64,000 bases of DNA from Lysinibacillus xylanilyticus (GTDB lineage Bacteria; Bacillota; Bacilli; Bacillales_A; Planococcaceae): positions 186,001 to 250,000 of the forward strand of contig NZ_MDDN01000004.1 in assembly GCF_001708185.1 (NCBI RefSeq). Reading direction: 5' to 3'. Under the pieces are notes generated by a model that ran no database searches, was not told the origin of the DNA, and was given only the letters and a program-made list of their open reading frames with translations. The position numbers and the translations under genes were made by a program. Below, piece by piece: positions 17,607 to 26,255 of this stretch (position 1 is its first letter; each line of letters begins with the position of its first letter).

Positions 17607-17692
17607 TAAATGGCCCATCACCATAACGGGGTTGATTTCCGTTCCTGCTGTGCGCTTTTTGAGGACGTCCAGCCTTCACTCCAATCAACCTA
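17607..17692 (+). repeat. CCATAACG interspersed repeat, copy 3
   Basis: Begins GGCCCATCACCATAACGGGG and continues TTGATTTCCGTTCC. Nearly the same opening as the inverted copy at 57.73 kb. The remaining 200 nt toward argG is AT-rich without other visible features. Confidence 0.65.
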
Positions 17693-17714
17693 TAAACATG
17701 GCATATGTTTTAAC

Positions 17715-17771
17715 AAAAATAAAAAACTGTAAACACACTCAATTCTTACTTAAGTATGTTTACAGTTTGAT
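17715..17771 (-). terminator. Terminator of the SDR/MBL operon
   Basis: AAACTGTAAACA/TGTTTACAGTTT stem; on the minus strand it is followed by TTTTTTATTTTTG. Confidence 0.8.
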
Positions 17772-17796
17772 TAAAATTATTTTATTGAGATTTTCG

Positions 17797-18546
17797 TTAC
17801 TTCTTATTGAAAAATGATTTGCCTAAAAATTCAACTGTTGCAGGCGCGATCGCATAAAGCTTGCTTGATAACCCCATGATTCTTGGTAAATTTACCTCTC
17901 GCACAGGGCGTTCAATTGTTTTTACAGTAGCCTGCGCCACTTCTTCTGCTGTTAATAAAAATCTTCCTAAAGACTCTCGATAGCCACTTTCATCACTCGC
18001 TTTATCTAAAAATGGTGTATCGATTGGACCTGGATGTATCGCTGTAACTTTAACATTGTACGGAGCCAGTTCCATGCGAAGACCATTTGTAAAGCCGACA
18101 ATCGCATGCTTTGTTGCAGCATAGACACTGGCCTTCGGTGTCGCTACTTTCCCAGCTTGTGAGCCAATAAAGATTAACTGACCTTGCTGACGTTGTATCA
18201 TTGCTGCTGCAAGACGTTTTACTAAATACATCGGTACACTGACATTTAACTCTACCATTTGTCTAATAGCTTCATCTGATAAGTCAGGTGCAATGCCAAA
18301 TTTACCTACCCCGGCTGATAAAATAGCTACATCAAGAGGCGGTAGCTGTGCACATACTTCATCTATTGTTGCTAAATTAGTTAAATCTGCTTGGATCACG
18401 TTGGCGCCTACCCGTTCTAATGCTTTCAATGCCACTGTATTGCGTCCTGTTGCATAAACCGTATGACCTTGTGCGACTAATAATTCTGTAATTTTCAATC
18501 CTACACCACTTGTTGCACCTGTAACGAAGATCGTCTTTTTATTCAT
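17797..18546 (-). CDS. Short-chain dehydrogenase/reductase
   Basis: 249 residues of the classical SDR family: TGATSGVGLKITELL cofactor motif near residue 9, AILSAGVGKFG in place of NNAG, and the catalytic triad Ser in FIGSQAGK plus YAATK. It is likely NADP(H)-dependent (Arg at YATGRN after the second strand). Substrate unknown. It follows the MBL-fold gene by 14 nt, so the two are probably cotranscribed. Confidence 0.85.
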   Translation of the reverse strand: MNKKTIFVTGATSGVGLKITELLVAQGHTVYATGRNTVALKALERVGANVIQADLTNLATIDEVCAQLPPLDVAILSAGVGKFGIAPDLSDEAIRQMVELNVSVPMYLVKRLAAAMIQRQQGQLIFIGSQAGKVATPKASVYAATKHAIVGFTNGLRMELAPYNVKVTAIHPGPIDTPFLDKASDESGYRESLGRFLLTAEEVAQATVKTIERPVREVNLPRIMGLSSKLYAIAPATVEFLGKSFFNKK

Positions 18547-18560
18547 TTTCTTGTATAAAC

Positions 18561-19550
18561 CTACTTCCTTTTATATAAATAGATACCTTCTTCGGTTTTC
18601 GTCGATGTAATATAATTGTTTGCTTCTAAGTAATCTATATGGCCAAGCGTTTTGGACAGTGTCAATCCAAATTGACGCTGAAAAATTGCCGGATATAAGC
18701 GTTTCGTTACTTGCACGACAGTTAATGGTTCGTCCTCAAATAATTCGCAAACTTTCAGAGATTGCTGATGTTGGCGTTCTAGTCGTTTATCAATTAAATG
18801 AGGAATATCCTCTAACTCCGCACCATGACCTGTATACATCGTTTTTACTGGTAATCGACGTAAAATTTCAAGCGATTCATTATATTGTAGTATCGATTTC
18901 GTACGCCCGATTGTCCGATCCAATGGTGGTTCAATCAATGGATTTGGCGTTATTTTTTCAAGCAATAAATCTCCACCAATGACATGATGAGATTTTTCAT
19001 CCCAGAAGATGAGGTGGCTTTGTGCGTGACCCAATGTTTCAATTGCCTTTAATCCCGGATGTCCTGGCACTTCATCACCATCATATAGAATTTGTGTTAA
19101 TGGTCGTTCACCTACAAGCTCTAATTCACGACGTACATGTACATTTGTTTGGATATATTGTTGAGGAACACCGTTCTCAAACAAGCGTTCACTATAAAAC
19201 TGCTCATGGTAATTTAAAAATTCCTCATCATGACGAAGCCACTTATCATTATAGGCATGCCCTAAAATTTCTGCATGTGGAAAGGCATCCACCCAACCTG
19301 CATGATCAGGATGATGGTGGGTTAACACAACCTGTTCAATATCTCGCATATCAAAGCCCGCTGCGCGAATACCCCATTTTAGCGCATCATAGGCATCCAT
19401 TGTTTTTGGACCTACATCAAAAATTGTCAATGCATCGCCTTTTACAACAAAAGCATTGACATCTCCTACTTCATAGGGTGTTGGTATTTCTATTTTGAAT
19501 ATAGACAAAGCTGTTTCCCCCTTTTGTGCAACTAGTGAATACCGATTCAT
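18561..19550 (-). CDS. Metallo-beta-lactamase fold hydrolase
   Basis: 329 residues. The metal motif THHHPDHAGW (HxHxDH) near residue 77, a later His in ETLGHAQSHL, Asp in IGGDLLL and His in YTGHG complete the binuclear site. A C-terminal winged-helix-like tail (VTKRLYPAIFQRQFGLTLSK) is as in LACTB2-type or thioesterase-type MBL proteins. RNA or small-ester hydrolysis are both possible. First gene of the MBL-SDR pair. Confidence 0.8.
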   Translation of the reverse strand: MNRYSLVAQKGETALSIFKIEIPTPYEVGDVNAFVVKGDALTIFDVGPKTMDAYDALKWGIRAAGFDMRDIEQVVLTHHHPDHAGWVDAFPHAEILGHAYNDKWLRHDEEFLNYHEQFYSERLFENGVPQQYIQTNVHVRRELELVGERPLTQILYDGDEVPGHPGLKAIETLGHAQSHLIFWDEKSHHVIGGDLLLEKITPNPLIEPPLDRTIGRTKSILQYNESLEILRRLPVKTMYTGHGAELEDIPHLIDKRLERQHQQSLKVCELFEDEPLTVVQVTKRLYPAIFQRQFGLTLSKTLGHIDYLEANNYITSTKTEEGIYLYKRK

Positions 19551-19639
19551 TCTATTTTACAAGTTTTTCTTCTGTTCGTCATCCTTCTGTTGACAGGTTG
19601 ACGTATTATCAATATAATTTTGAATAATCAAATTATTTT

Positions 19640-19874
19640 TGTGCGTTGATGAAGCCAAGTACGTATTTGGTGAAGGTGTTTAGAGAGTGTTACATTTGCT
19701 GAAAGTAACATCACCCGCTCCCATTACCGAACCTACTTCTGAGCAGTTATGAAAACATAACCGTCTCCCTTGCGATAAAAGGGCTGTGAGTTGTGCCAAT
19801 TGGCAAACAAAGGTGGTACCGCGGAAACAATAGCGTTTTCGTCCTTCTATATAAGGACGAAAACGCTTTTTTAT
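19640..19874 (+). promoter_or_regulatory. Proline-specific T-box riboswitch upstream of proC
   Basis: A T-box leader: the conserved antiterminator bulge AGGTGGTACCGCGG at 19811-19824 is followed by a strong terminator (GCGTTTTCGTCC/GGACGAAAACGC plus T-run, 19833-19872). In Stem I the specifier loop region CCGAACCTACTTCTGAG (about 19724-19740) offers CCT, a proline codon, in the expected GAA-codon-AC context. It therefore senses uncharged tRNA-Pro and should raise proC expression under proline limitation, as known for Bacillus proline genes. Confidence 0.85.
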
Positions 19875-19919
19875 CTTCTTTCAGCAAATGTTTTCTATGC
19901 GAAAGCGAAGCGTCAGCTA

Positions 19920-19946
19920 CAATTACGCCAAGGCGAAATTGATTTT
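19920..19946 (+). repeat. Short end-copy of the interspersed element (copy 5)
   Basis: CAATTACGCCAAGGCGAAATTGATTT, a diverged form of the AATTATGCC...GGCATAATT palindrome end, directly before the proC ribosome binding site. A fragment CTTCTTTCAGCAAATGTTT at 19875 matches the other end of the element. Confidence 0.55.
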
Positions 19947-19966
19947 GAGAACTGGAGGTTTTAATC

Positions 19967-20770
19967 ATGAAAAAAATACTATTTATTGGTGCAGGCTCTA
20001 TGGCAGAGGCATTGATTCAGGGCTGGATTAAACAAAAGGTATTTACAGCACAAGAAATTTACGTCACCAATCGCTCAGACAAAGAACGTTTACATTTTTT
20101 ACACGACACATATGGTGTAAATTGCAATTTTAGCCATGATATTTATCAACAGGCTGATTTAATCATTTTAGCTATGAAACCTAAGGATGCCGTGGCAGCG
20201 ATGCGTGAGTTAAAGCCTAAAATTACAGAGCAATCATCCGTTCTTTCAATTTTAGCAGGTATTGCTATTACTACTATTACAGAACATTTAGGTGCCCGTC
20301 CAGTCGCACGCGTTATGCCTAACACTTCTGCCACGATTGGGATGTCTGCAAGTGGGATTGCATTTAATGACAAAGTTACAGCTGCACAGCGCTCAATTTT
20401 CTTACAGCTTTTAGAGGCGGTTGGTTCAGTCATTGAGGTGGATGAGGATCAATTACATGCGGTAACGGCCCTTTCAGGTAGTGGTCCAGCTTATATTTAT
20501 TATTTAATGGAGGCTTTTGAACGCGTCGGTACAAAGGTCGGGCTCTCAAAGGATACTGTACGACTATTAATGACACAAACACTTGCTGGCACTGCGGAAA
20601 TGTTGAAGCAATCTGTTGACGAGCCTGATGTATTGCGTCGAAAAGTAACAAGTCCAGGTGGCACAACGGAAGCCGGAATTAAGGCACTTGAACAATATCA
20701 ATTTAATGAGGCCATTGAAGCATGTATTAAAGAAGCTGAGGCGAGATCTCGTTCACTTGCAAATAGTTAA
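19967..20770 (+). CDS. proC: Pyrroline-5-carboxylate reductase
   Basis: Reduces pyrroline-5-carboxylate to proline with NAD(P)H, last step of proline synthesis. 267 residues; Rossmann motif GAGSMAEALIQG at 7-18, AMKPKD, ARVMPNTSATIG, ALSGSGPAYIY and the family signature VTSPGGTTEAGI near the C-terminus are all present. GGAGG stands 8 nt before the ATG. Control by the upstream proline T-box fits the ProI/ProC type of Bacillus. Confidence 0.96.
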   Translation: MKKILFIGAGSMAEALIQGWIKQKVFTAQEIYVTNRSDKERLHFLHDTYGVNCNFSHDIYQQADLIILAMKPKDAVAAMRELKPKITEQSSVLSILAGIAITTITEHLGARPVARVMPNTSATIGMSASGIAFNDKVTAAQRSIFLQLLEAVGSVIEVDEDQLHAVTALSGSGPAYIYYLMEAFERVGTKVGLSKDTVRLLMTQTLAGTAEMLKQSVDEPDVLRRKVTSPGGTTEAGIKALEQYQFNEAIEACIKEAEARSRSLANS

Positions 20771-20803
20771 GTAATGAGTGCAAAATAAAGTGAAACTTTA
20801 ATC

Positions 20804-20830
20804 AGTGGGGGTTTTCTTCATTCCCCCACT
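20804..20830 (+). terminator. Probable terminator after proC
   Basis: AGTGGGGG/CCCCCACT stem; the T-run is poor. The following 145 nt up to namA hold a short GC-rich stretch (GTGGGCGTATTACTGCACG) that I cannot place. Confidence 0.5.
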
Positions 20831-20977
20831 AATTATTAGTTGAACGAATCGGGCTTTTACGGACAGTTTATCTCCCATTTAACTAACTTCTTTGCTTTTG
20901 CTAAAATTTTGAGGTGGGCGTATTACTGCACGTTAATGCGGGGTAAAGTATATTTCTAGGAATTAGGGGGCTTTATT

Positions 20978-21988
20978 TTGACTAAATTATTCGAACCTTA
21001 TCAATTACAAACTATTTCTTTAAAAAATCGTATTGTTATGGCACCGATGTGTATGTACTCAGCACAGGATGATGGGCTGGTCACACCATTCCACCAAGTA
21101 CATTACGCAACGCGAGCGGCTGGTCAAGTAGGTTTAATTATTGTCGAAGCTACCGGTGTCGTTCCAGAGGGGCGTATATCTAGTAACGATCTTGGGATTT
21201 GGGATGACGCTCATATCGAAGGGTTAAGCCAATTAGTTCAAGGCATGAAGGCGTACGGGGCAAAAACCGGCATACAACTTGCACACGCTGGCCGTAAAGC
21301 AACTGTAGAGGGAGAAATATTTGCACCATCAGCCATAGCATTTAGCGATGCTTATAAAACACCAACTGAGATGACTTTAGAAGATATTAAATATATTGTA
21401 GAAGCATTTAAGCTAGCAGCTATTCGAGCAGCGAAAGCAGGCTTTGATGTACTGGAAATACATGGAGCACATGGCTATTTAATTAGTGAATTTTTATCAC
21501 CAGCAACGAATAAACGCAATGACCAATACGGTGGCTCTCAAGAAAATCGTTATCGCTTCCTTCGTCAAGTCATTGATGCTATTCGTAGTGTTTGGGAGGG
21601 TCCATTACTTGTGCGTGTTTCCGCTGAAGACTATGCAGAGGATGGCACTACAATGGAAGACTTTATCGTCTTTAGCCGTTGGATGAAATCACAGGGGATC
21701 GATTTAGTGGATGTTTCTACAGGTGGTGTCGTGCACGCACATATACATGTTTTTCCAGGCTACCAAGTACCTCATGCTGAAGCGATAAAGCACGGTGCTG
21801 ATATTCCAACTGGTGCAGTCGGCCTTATTACGACAGCCATCCAAGCTGAGGAAATTTTACAAAATAATCGTGCTGACTTAATTTTCTTAGCACGTGTTCT
21901 TCTTCGCGAACCCTATTGGCCACTACATGCTGCCAAGGATTTAGGAGAAGAAGTGAAACCTCCAGTGCAATACGTACGAGGTTGGTAA
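20978..21988 (+). CDS. namA: NADPH dehydrogenase, old yellow enzyme family (YqjM-like)
   Basis: FMN enzyme that reduces activated alkenes and nitro compounds with NADPH. 336 residues, normal for YqjM. It has [10 protein letters not shown] with the redox-tuning Cys, [10 protein letters not shown], the substrate His pair in [23 protein letters not shown] and the dimer Arg in YVRGW at the C-terminus. The start is TTG with AGGGGG at about 8 nt. Its last 310 nt are repeated almost exactly 4.2 kb downstream. Confidence 0.93.
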   Translation: MTKLFEPYQLQTISLKNRIVMAPMCMYSAQDDGLVTPFHQVHYATRAAGQVGLIIVEATGVVPEGRISSNDLGIWDDAHIEGLSQLVQGMKAYGAKTGIQLAHAGRKATVEGEIFAPSAIAFSDAYKTPTEMTLEDIKYIVEAFKLAAIRAAKAGFDVLEIHGAHGYLISEFLSPATNKRNDQYGGSQENRYRFLRQVIDAIRSVWEGPLLVRVSAEDYAEDGTTMEDFIVFSRWMKSQGIDLVDVSTGGVVHAHIHVFPGYQVPHAEAIKHGADIPTGAVGLITTAIQAEEILQNNRADLIFLARVLLREPYWPLHAAKDLGEEVKPPVQYVRGW

Positions 21989-22002
21989 AAATAAACGGTA
22001 TA
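21681..22002 (+). repeat. Direct repeat, left copy (3' end of namA)
   Basis: 322 bp that recur at 25912-26233 with only two substitutions noticed (T/C at 21684/25915, and GTG/GCG in the Val/Ala codon near 21731). The match covers the last 101 codons of namA, its stop and 14 nt beyond. Confidence 0.95.
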
Positions 22003-22019
22003 TTTACTATACCCCATAA

Positions 22020-22048
22020 AAAAACAGCTTGTGCAACAAGCTGTTTTT
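22020..22048 (+). terminator. Terminator of namA
   Basis: AAACAGCTTGT/ACAAGCTGTTT stem with T-run. A diverged counterpart follows the right copy of the repeat. Confidence 0.85.
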
Positions 22049-22152
22049 CATTTTAATAAGGCCACATCGGCGGCGATTCGATCATATTGACTCAATAGAT
22101 AAGTATTCTTTGTACTTGCTGCGGCACGTAGCTCTTTCACTAACTCTAAGGT
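22048..22152 (-). pseudogene. C-terminal remnant of a gene formerly convergent with namA
   Basis: A start-less frame of 34 codons ends LLSQYDRIAADVALLK just at the namA terminator and contains LELVKELRAAAS. Residue use is strongly protein-like. It is cut where the immunity-like gene's stop codon begins (they overlap by 7 nt in different frames). I infer that the present neighbour replaced the rest of this gene. The family is not recognised. Confidence 0.4.
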
Positions 22153-22760
22153 TTATACACACCAGCTTCATTTGAAGGGACAAAGGTAATACCCTTCAAT
22201 TTAAGTTTTTCAGCTTCTTTTTTAAATTCTTCTGAACAAAACATCACGCTGTAAAGTTTTATATTATTAATTAGAAACACTTCAGGAAAAGTAATTGTAT
22301 CTTTCAATTGTAAATCCCATATTTTTTTAAGATGTCCATTTTGCTTATAGAATTCAATGTTTGATTTTTCCATATCTATAACATTTTCCAACTTATCGAA
22401 AAATCGTACATAAAAATAATCCTTTGACGATATGCTTTTTTTATGCTTGTTCACCATATACAATTTAGTGTATTGAAAATTGTTAATTCCAAATTTCTGC
22501 AAAAGGTTTAGAAAATCTAACGATGCAAAAAATCCACCACCCCCCCATCGTAAATCAAAATCATATTTTATATCTTTTGTAACAAACCATATTTCCTCAG
22601 GTAACTCTGTCATAATATTTCTTGAGGTTCTCCATTCCCCAGCATCAGAGTCTCTTGCTTCAAAAGGATTTTTTTCAAAAAATTCTGTATGTATTATTCC
22701 TTCTAGGTAAGTGGGACAGAATATACCTTCTTTTCCGAAAATCGCAAATGTATTTCCCAT
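22146..22760 (-). CDS. Immunity-like protein (Imm11/Imm43-type)
   Basis: 204 residues, cytosolic. Features that suggest an Imm11/Imm43-type immunity protein are the GEWRTSRNIMTELPEEIW segment, FYKQNGHLKKIWDLQLKD, and the C-terminal VMFCSEEFKKEAEKLKLKG with FVPSN. No cognate toxin is adjacent. It is the distal gene of a minus-strand island with unusual AT content between the two namA 3' copies. Assignment is from memory of family patterns and could be wrong in detail. Confidence 0.5.
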   Translation of the reverse strand: MGNTFAIFGKEGIFCPTYLEGIIHTEFFEKNPFEARDSDAGEWRTSRNIMTELPEEIWFVTKDIKYDFDLRWGGGGFFASLDFLNLLQKFGINNFQYTKLYMVNKHKKSISSKDYFYVRFFDKLENVIDMEKSNIEFYKQNGHLKKIWDLQLKDTITFPEVFLINNIKLYSVMFCSEEFKKEAEKLKLKGITFVPSNEAGVYKP

Positions 22761-22912
22761 ATTAAAAACGACATTCCCTTCATTTAAGATATTCTATCAC
22801 TTGGTGTTTTAGTTTTTATTTTTTCAGAAGTAATTTTCTTACTTAGATTTCTTTGTAGAGATTCAGTATATTTTTTACACTTGTTTCAATTTGGTGAAAA
22901 CAAAAGCCTAAT

Positions 22913-23011
22913 TCACTTCTCTAATTTAGTTCCCACAAAAATGATTCTTAATATGTCATCTATAGTTTCTATTGTAGCTGTTTTTCCGAAGCGCTTTTTA
23001 TATAGACTTTT
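22913..23011 (-). pseudogene. Short coding remnant between two immunity-like genes
   Basis: A start-less frame of 32 codons, reading KSLYKKRFGKTATIETIDDI and then LRIIFVGTKLEK, overlaps the 3' end of the next gene. It may be that gene's lost C-terminus after a frameshift (the shift would fall in the A-run near 23010) or the tail of an older immunity gene. The rest of the gap to 22761 shows nothing clear. Confidence 0.3.
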
Positions 23012-23549
23012 CTATTTTTTGTATATATTCAAAGATGATGGCCCAACCGTCCATAGGGCTACCATATCCCCAAAGAGGTCCCGTCATTTTATCCAATTGA
23101 TTGAGCTTTTCCTGATATTGCGTCACCATGGCTTGACGCTCTTCTTGCGTATACGCGTTCAAACGTTCGTTACTTACCTTAAGTCGCATATTATGTAGGA
23201 AGTTGATCATTTCACAATAAAGTGAATCATCCTTAAATGTAATGAAATCTGGGAAAATCGCAATAACTTCGTCAAAAGCATGATGCAAATGCTGCAAGCC
23301 AAATTTCGCCAAAACCTCGGAAATATACGGCACGAGATGCGGCTGATACGCGATAATACCGTCCCAACCATCACACTGCCAGTTACCAATCATATTGATG
23401 GCGATGTGAAGTTGAAATAACTCTGGCGACACCTTCTCTTGGATGGCATCCAGTTCGCCGATCTCCCATATTTTATCGGATAATTCCGCTAAATTCATTT
23501 CATCTGCAGGGATTTTTCCATTCCATATCTCATTCAATCCAATACTCAT
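22998..23549 (-). CDS. DUF4375 (DMP19-like) protein
   Basis: 183 residues. The middle segment AINMIGNWQCDGWDGIIAYQ and then YISEVLAKFGLQHLHHAFDE has the helix-NGG/W-YI.E.L..G pattern of DUF4375/DMP19 proteins, often found among orphan immunity genes. RBS AGAGGTG precedes the ATG. The end MDGWAIIFEYIQKIEKSI may be frameshifted, see the overlapping remnant. Confidence 0.5.
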   Translation of the reverse strand: MSIGLNEIWNGKIPADEMNLAELSDKIWEIGELDAIQEKVSPELFQLHIAINMIGNWQCDGWDGIIAYQPHLVPYISEVLAKFGLQHLHHAFDEVIAIFPDFITFKDDSLYCEMINFLHNMRLKVSNERLNAYTQEERQAMVTQYQEKLNQLDKMTGPLWGYGSPMDGWAIIFEYIQKIEKSI

Positions 23550-23629
23550 AGTTACACCTCTCTTGGAATCAGAATTCTGCTCGTTCTCGCTTCTCTATGT
23601 TCATTCCTCCGTTGCTTTTAATTAATATT

Positions 23630-24136
23630 TTACATGTTTAGTTCTGTTAAAATCTCCTTGCATGCCTTTGCAATTTCTCGCATATCATCTTCCGGGCAAA
23701 ACTCCGCCAAATCATAACTTAAAGGGTGATGAATAAAATCTTCCAATATTCCCCTCAAAAAAGCCATTTCTTCTTTTTCCACTTTTAAAGTAATAACAGC
23801 ATTTTTGTCCATGATGTTACCAGCTAATTCCGTTAGATGAACCTTACCGTTTTTTTGACATTCCAGAATAATAGCCGTAACATCCATCAACAAATTGATC
23901 ACACAGCTTATATCTTGAAAAAAATCTTTTTCTATAATAAAGTAAATGTCTTTCGTTTGGCGTAAGTCTTTTATTTCCCGAACATTAGTCAGTTGAAAGT
24001 CTTGAAAAATATTTTTAACGTTTATTTCTGTTGGAATATCCGACTCAAATTCTCTGTCAACTAAATAGTCGATTAAAGTGCATGTATCATCGGTTCCGCC
24101 AATATATTCTCCCCACCATCGCTCAATGTACATCAT
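23630..24136 (-). CDS. Immunity-like protein (possibly Imm68)
   Basis: About 168 residues starting MMYIERWWGEYIGGTDDTCT. The WWGEYIGGTDD opening resembles what I remember of the Imm68 family, but this is uncertain. The rest is acidic with two helical blocks (VINLLMDVTAIILECQKNGK; ILEDFIHHPLSYDLAEF). GGAAGGGGA stands 9 nt before the double ATG at 24136, which decides against the longer frame. No toxin gene is adjacent. Confidence 0.5.
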   Translation of the reverse strand: MMYIERWWGEYIGGTDDTCTLIDYLVDREFESDIPTEINVKNIFQDFQLTNVREIKDLRQTKDIYFIIEKDFFQDISCVINLLMDVTAIILECQKNGKVHLTELAGNIMDKNAVITLKVEKEEMAFLRGILEDFIHHPLSYDLAEFCPEDDMREIAKACKEILTELNM

Positions 24137-24354
24137 CGCTTTTCTATCCCCTTCCAAAGTCTTGTTTGTTTAGCAAATTGGGAAAACTGGTTGTAATTGT
24201 TTTCGCCATTCTATTTGCGTATCGTGGCAATATAGATAAAGTTTTCTTATATTTTCCTATTTCGGAAAAGGCGTAAATGAATTTCAGTTTTCAGAAGCTT
24301 TCTCACTCTCAATATGATTACTAATCAAGAGTAAGCTGACCCTATACCAATTTT

Positions 24355-24681
24355 TCACCAATCGCGTTCTCTAAGAGCTTCTTCAATATCGATATCAATC
24401 TCAAAATATTGTAAAATATCTTCTACTGTTACTCCGATTGAATCCCGTGCAAACGTTTCTATTTCACTGTCATTTTCATAAAACTCATTTTGTAGCTCAT
24501 TGATAGCTATAGTCATTTCGTCTAACTTTTCCTGAATCGCTTCTACAGTATGAGTGCTCTCCTCAATAAAATGAACTACTTTAACAATATGTAATTTCAG
24601 TTTATCCACTAAAAACGTTGGAAAAAAAGGATCTTCGTACATATCCACTAAATATTTGAATTCAGAATCAAGTTTCTTCAA
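24355..24681 (-). CDS. DUF5713 family protein
   Basis: 108 residues. YLVDMYEDPFFPTFLVDKLK, IQEKLDEMTIAINELQNEF and NDSEIETFARDSIG follow the DUF5713 pattern (helical, SEIETxARExI). It starts at TTG with GGGAGGAAA at 5-6 nt. Members occur in clusters of orphan immunity or DUF genes; the role is unknown. Confidence 0.6.
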   Translation of the reverse strand: MKKLDSEFKYLVDMYEDPFFPTFLVDKLKLHIVKVVHFIEESTHTVEAIQEKLDEMTIAINELQNEFYENDSEIETFARDSIGVTVEDILQYFEIDIDIEEALRERDW

Positions 24682-24746
24682 AACATTTCCTCCCTTTGAT
24701 ATAAAAAATAAAATCTAAGCCAATTTTTATTTAGAAAAATTTTCAC

Positions 24747-25358
24747 CTATTCATACTTTGGAACCCCAGAGCGCCACATTTCTTCTACTGTTTTTAATGG
24801 ATAGTTATCTTTACCAAGCAATCGCTGTTCTTTTAATGGATCGATCCAACGGCTATTCTCAAAAGATAAAATTAAGCGACGTACAAATTCATAACCAGTG
24901 TTGTATCCAACAATTTCATAGTTATCTAAAATTCCCAGGTCATTTCTATTGATATTATATTGGATAATTTCATTACCCATAAGACCCTTATCACCGACTG
25001 TGGGATCAATTCTCACCAAATTATATATAAGTTCATCATCACTAAATTCCGATCGCTTTCCCCACTGTCCTCTGTCACTACTAATAAAAATCTCTGGTAT
25101 AGGGATATTCAAGTTAGGTTTTACATTTTTTACCTTTACGACAGAACACTTTTTAAAAAACGCGTTTAAAACCATACATACCCCAAAAGGTTTTAAATCA
25201 TTTAAGTCAAGTGACTTCTCGTTAAAATTATTACTTTCACTCGAGATATTAAAAAATGCAACATATGGACTTTCTAATAATTGAGCAATGATATATAAAT
25301 TATCTTTTAATTGAATTGAATGTATATCATTTTTCTTCCAGCTAAACCTTTTTAACAT
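24747..25358 (-). CDS. Immunity-like protein (Imm26-type)
   Basis: 203 residues. The N-terminal half FSWKKNDIHSIQLKDNLYII then AQLLESPYVAFFNI fits the Imm26 pattern (K.GD.f.I.L.dg.y..gqvl..p..aFFd). The C-terminal half carries SDDELIYNLVRIDPTVGDKG and is unlike anything I can name. GAAAGGTTG precedes the ATG at 7-10 nt. First complete gene of the island in transcription order. Confidence 0.5.
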   Translation of the reverse strand: MLKRFSWKKNDIHSIQLKDNLYIIAQLLESPYVAFFNISSESNNFNEKSLDLNDLKPFGVCMVLNAFFKKCSVVKVKNVKPNLNIPIPEIFISSDRGQWGKRSEFSDDELIYNLVRIDPTVGDKGLMGNEIIQYNINRNDLGILDNYEIVGYNTGYEFVRRLILSFENSRWIDPLKEQRLLGKDNYPLKTVEEMWRSGVPKYE

Positions 25359-25609
25359 TCCATCAACCTTTCTTATCTATTTTGCCAGTCGGATTATTCT
25401 TTAAACTTTTAGTATATGTGTTATCAGTTTCTTAGAATCATACTAACCTATGATTTAAACTATATTCGCAACATTAAAGTTATAATTTTCATCTTCGCAT
25501 GATCATTAAAACTTTCTAATTCATTTTGAAGATAAATATTGAATATGATTATCCTGAAAATTTTTTAAACCTTTTTTAAAAGCTTTTTTGACCTAACTTT
25601 TTCTTTATT

Positions 25610-25813
25610 TTAAAATCTTCTAACACGTCTAATGAAAATAAACAAATTCCGTAACCGGAGGCAGTTAACATTCTCATCAATTAAGATTTCCTTTTCTCCT
25701 AATGCAAGTCCAATCCAAATTGTTTTAGGTTTACCTAAAGTTATTAAATCGCCATTATCGTAATCCTCACTACATATACTATAATTACCATAAATAGTTT
25801 TATATTTCCACAA
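25610..25813 (-). pseudogene. Unrecognised 67-residue fragment
   Basis: Frame from a TTG without a ribosome binding site. It contains WKYKTIYGNYSICSEDYDNG and IWIGLALGEKEILIDENV and then breaks into a basic, low-information tail (LRLRNLFIFIRRVRRF), suggesting a frameshift near 25660. It looks like a decayed gene of the same island. The 250 nt between it and the Imm26-type gene show no clear frame. Confidence 0.35.
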
Positions 25814-25911
25814 AAGTTATTACATTTTGTTTTCGCTGTAAACGTTTTATGTATTGTTATAGCCAAAATGCAATAAGCTTCTTGGCTACCATTATTACAA
25901 ATTCAGTCGTA

Positions 25912-26233
25912 GGACGAAATCACAGGGGATCGATTTAGTGGATGTTTCTACAGGTGGTGTCGCGCACGCACATATACATGTTTTTCCAGGCTACCAAGTA
26001 CCTCATGCTGAAGCGATAAAGCACGGTGCTGATATTCCAACTGGTGCAGTCGGCCTTATTACGACAGCCATCCAAGCTGAGGAAATTTTACAAAATAATC
26101 GTGCTGACTTAATTTTCTTAGCACGTGTTCTTCTTCGCGAACCCTATTGGCCACTACATGCTGCCAAGGATTTAGGAGAAGAAGTGAAACCTCCAGTGCA
26201 ATACGTACGAGGTTGGTAAAAATAAACGGTATA
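25912..26233 (+). pseudogene. Duplicate 3' end of namA (right copy of the direct repeat)
   Basis: 322 bp almost identical to 21681-22002. It keeps the reading frame for the last 101 residues of NamA with one Val-to-Ala change ([11 protein letters not shown]), the stop codon and the start of the 3' flank, but lacks promoter, RBS and the FMN-binding N-terminal two-thirds, so it cannot make an enzyme. It marks the right border of the immunity island. Confidence 0.9.
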
Positions 26234-26255
26234 CGGGCACTCATCAAAAAAGAAT

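Noticed and set aside
20831..20977. GC-rich segment between proC and namA as a riboswitch
   Set aside because: No known aptamer motif or terminator could be found; only a short possible stem.
21681..22002. The namA direct repeats as att sites of an integrative element
   Set aside because: 322 bp of near identity is far longer than usual att cores, and no integrase or excisionase gene lies between or beside them. Homologous recombination is the simpler cause, though not proven.
24158..24354. Possible toxin-tip remnant upstream of the Imm68-type gene
   Set aside because: A short frame ends near the immunity start, but two frames are equally open and neither looks clearly protein-like.
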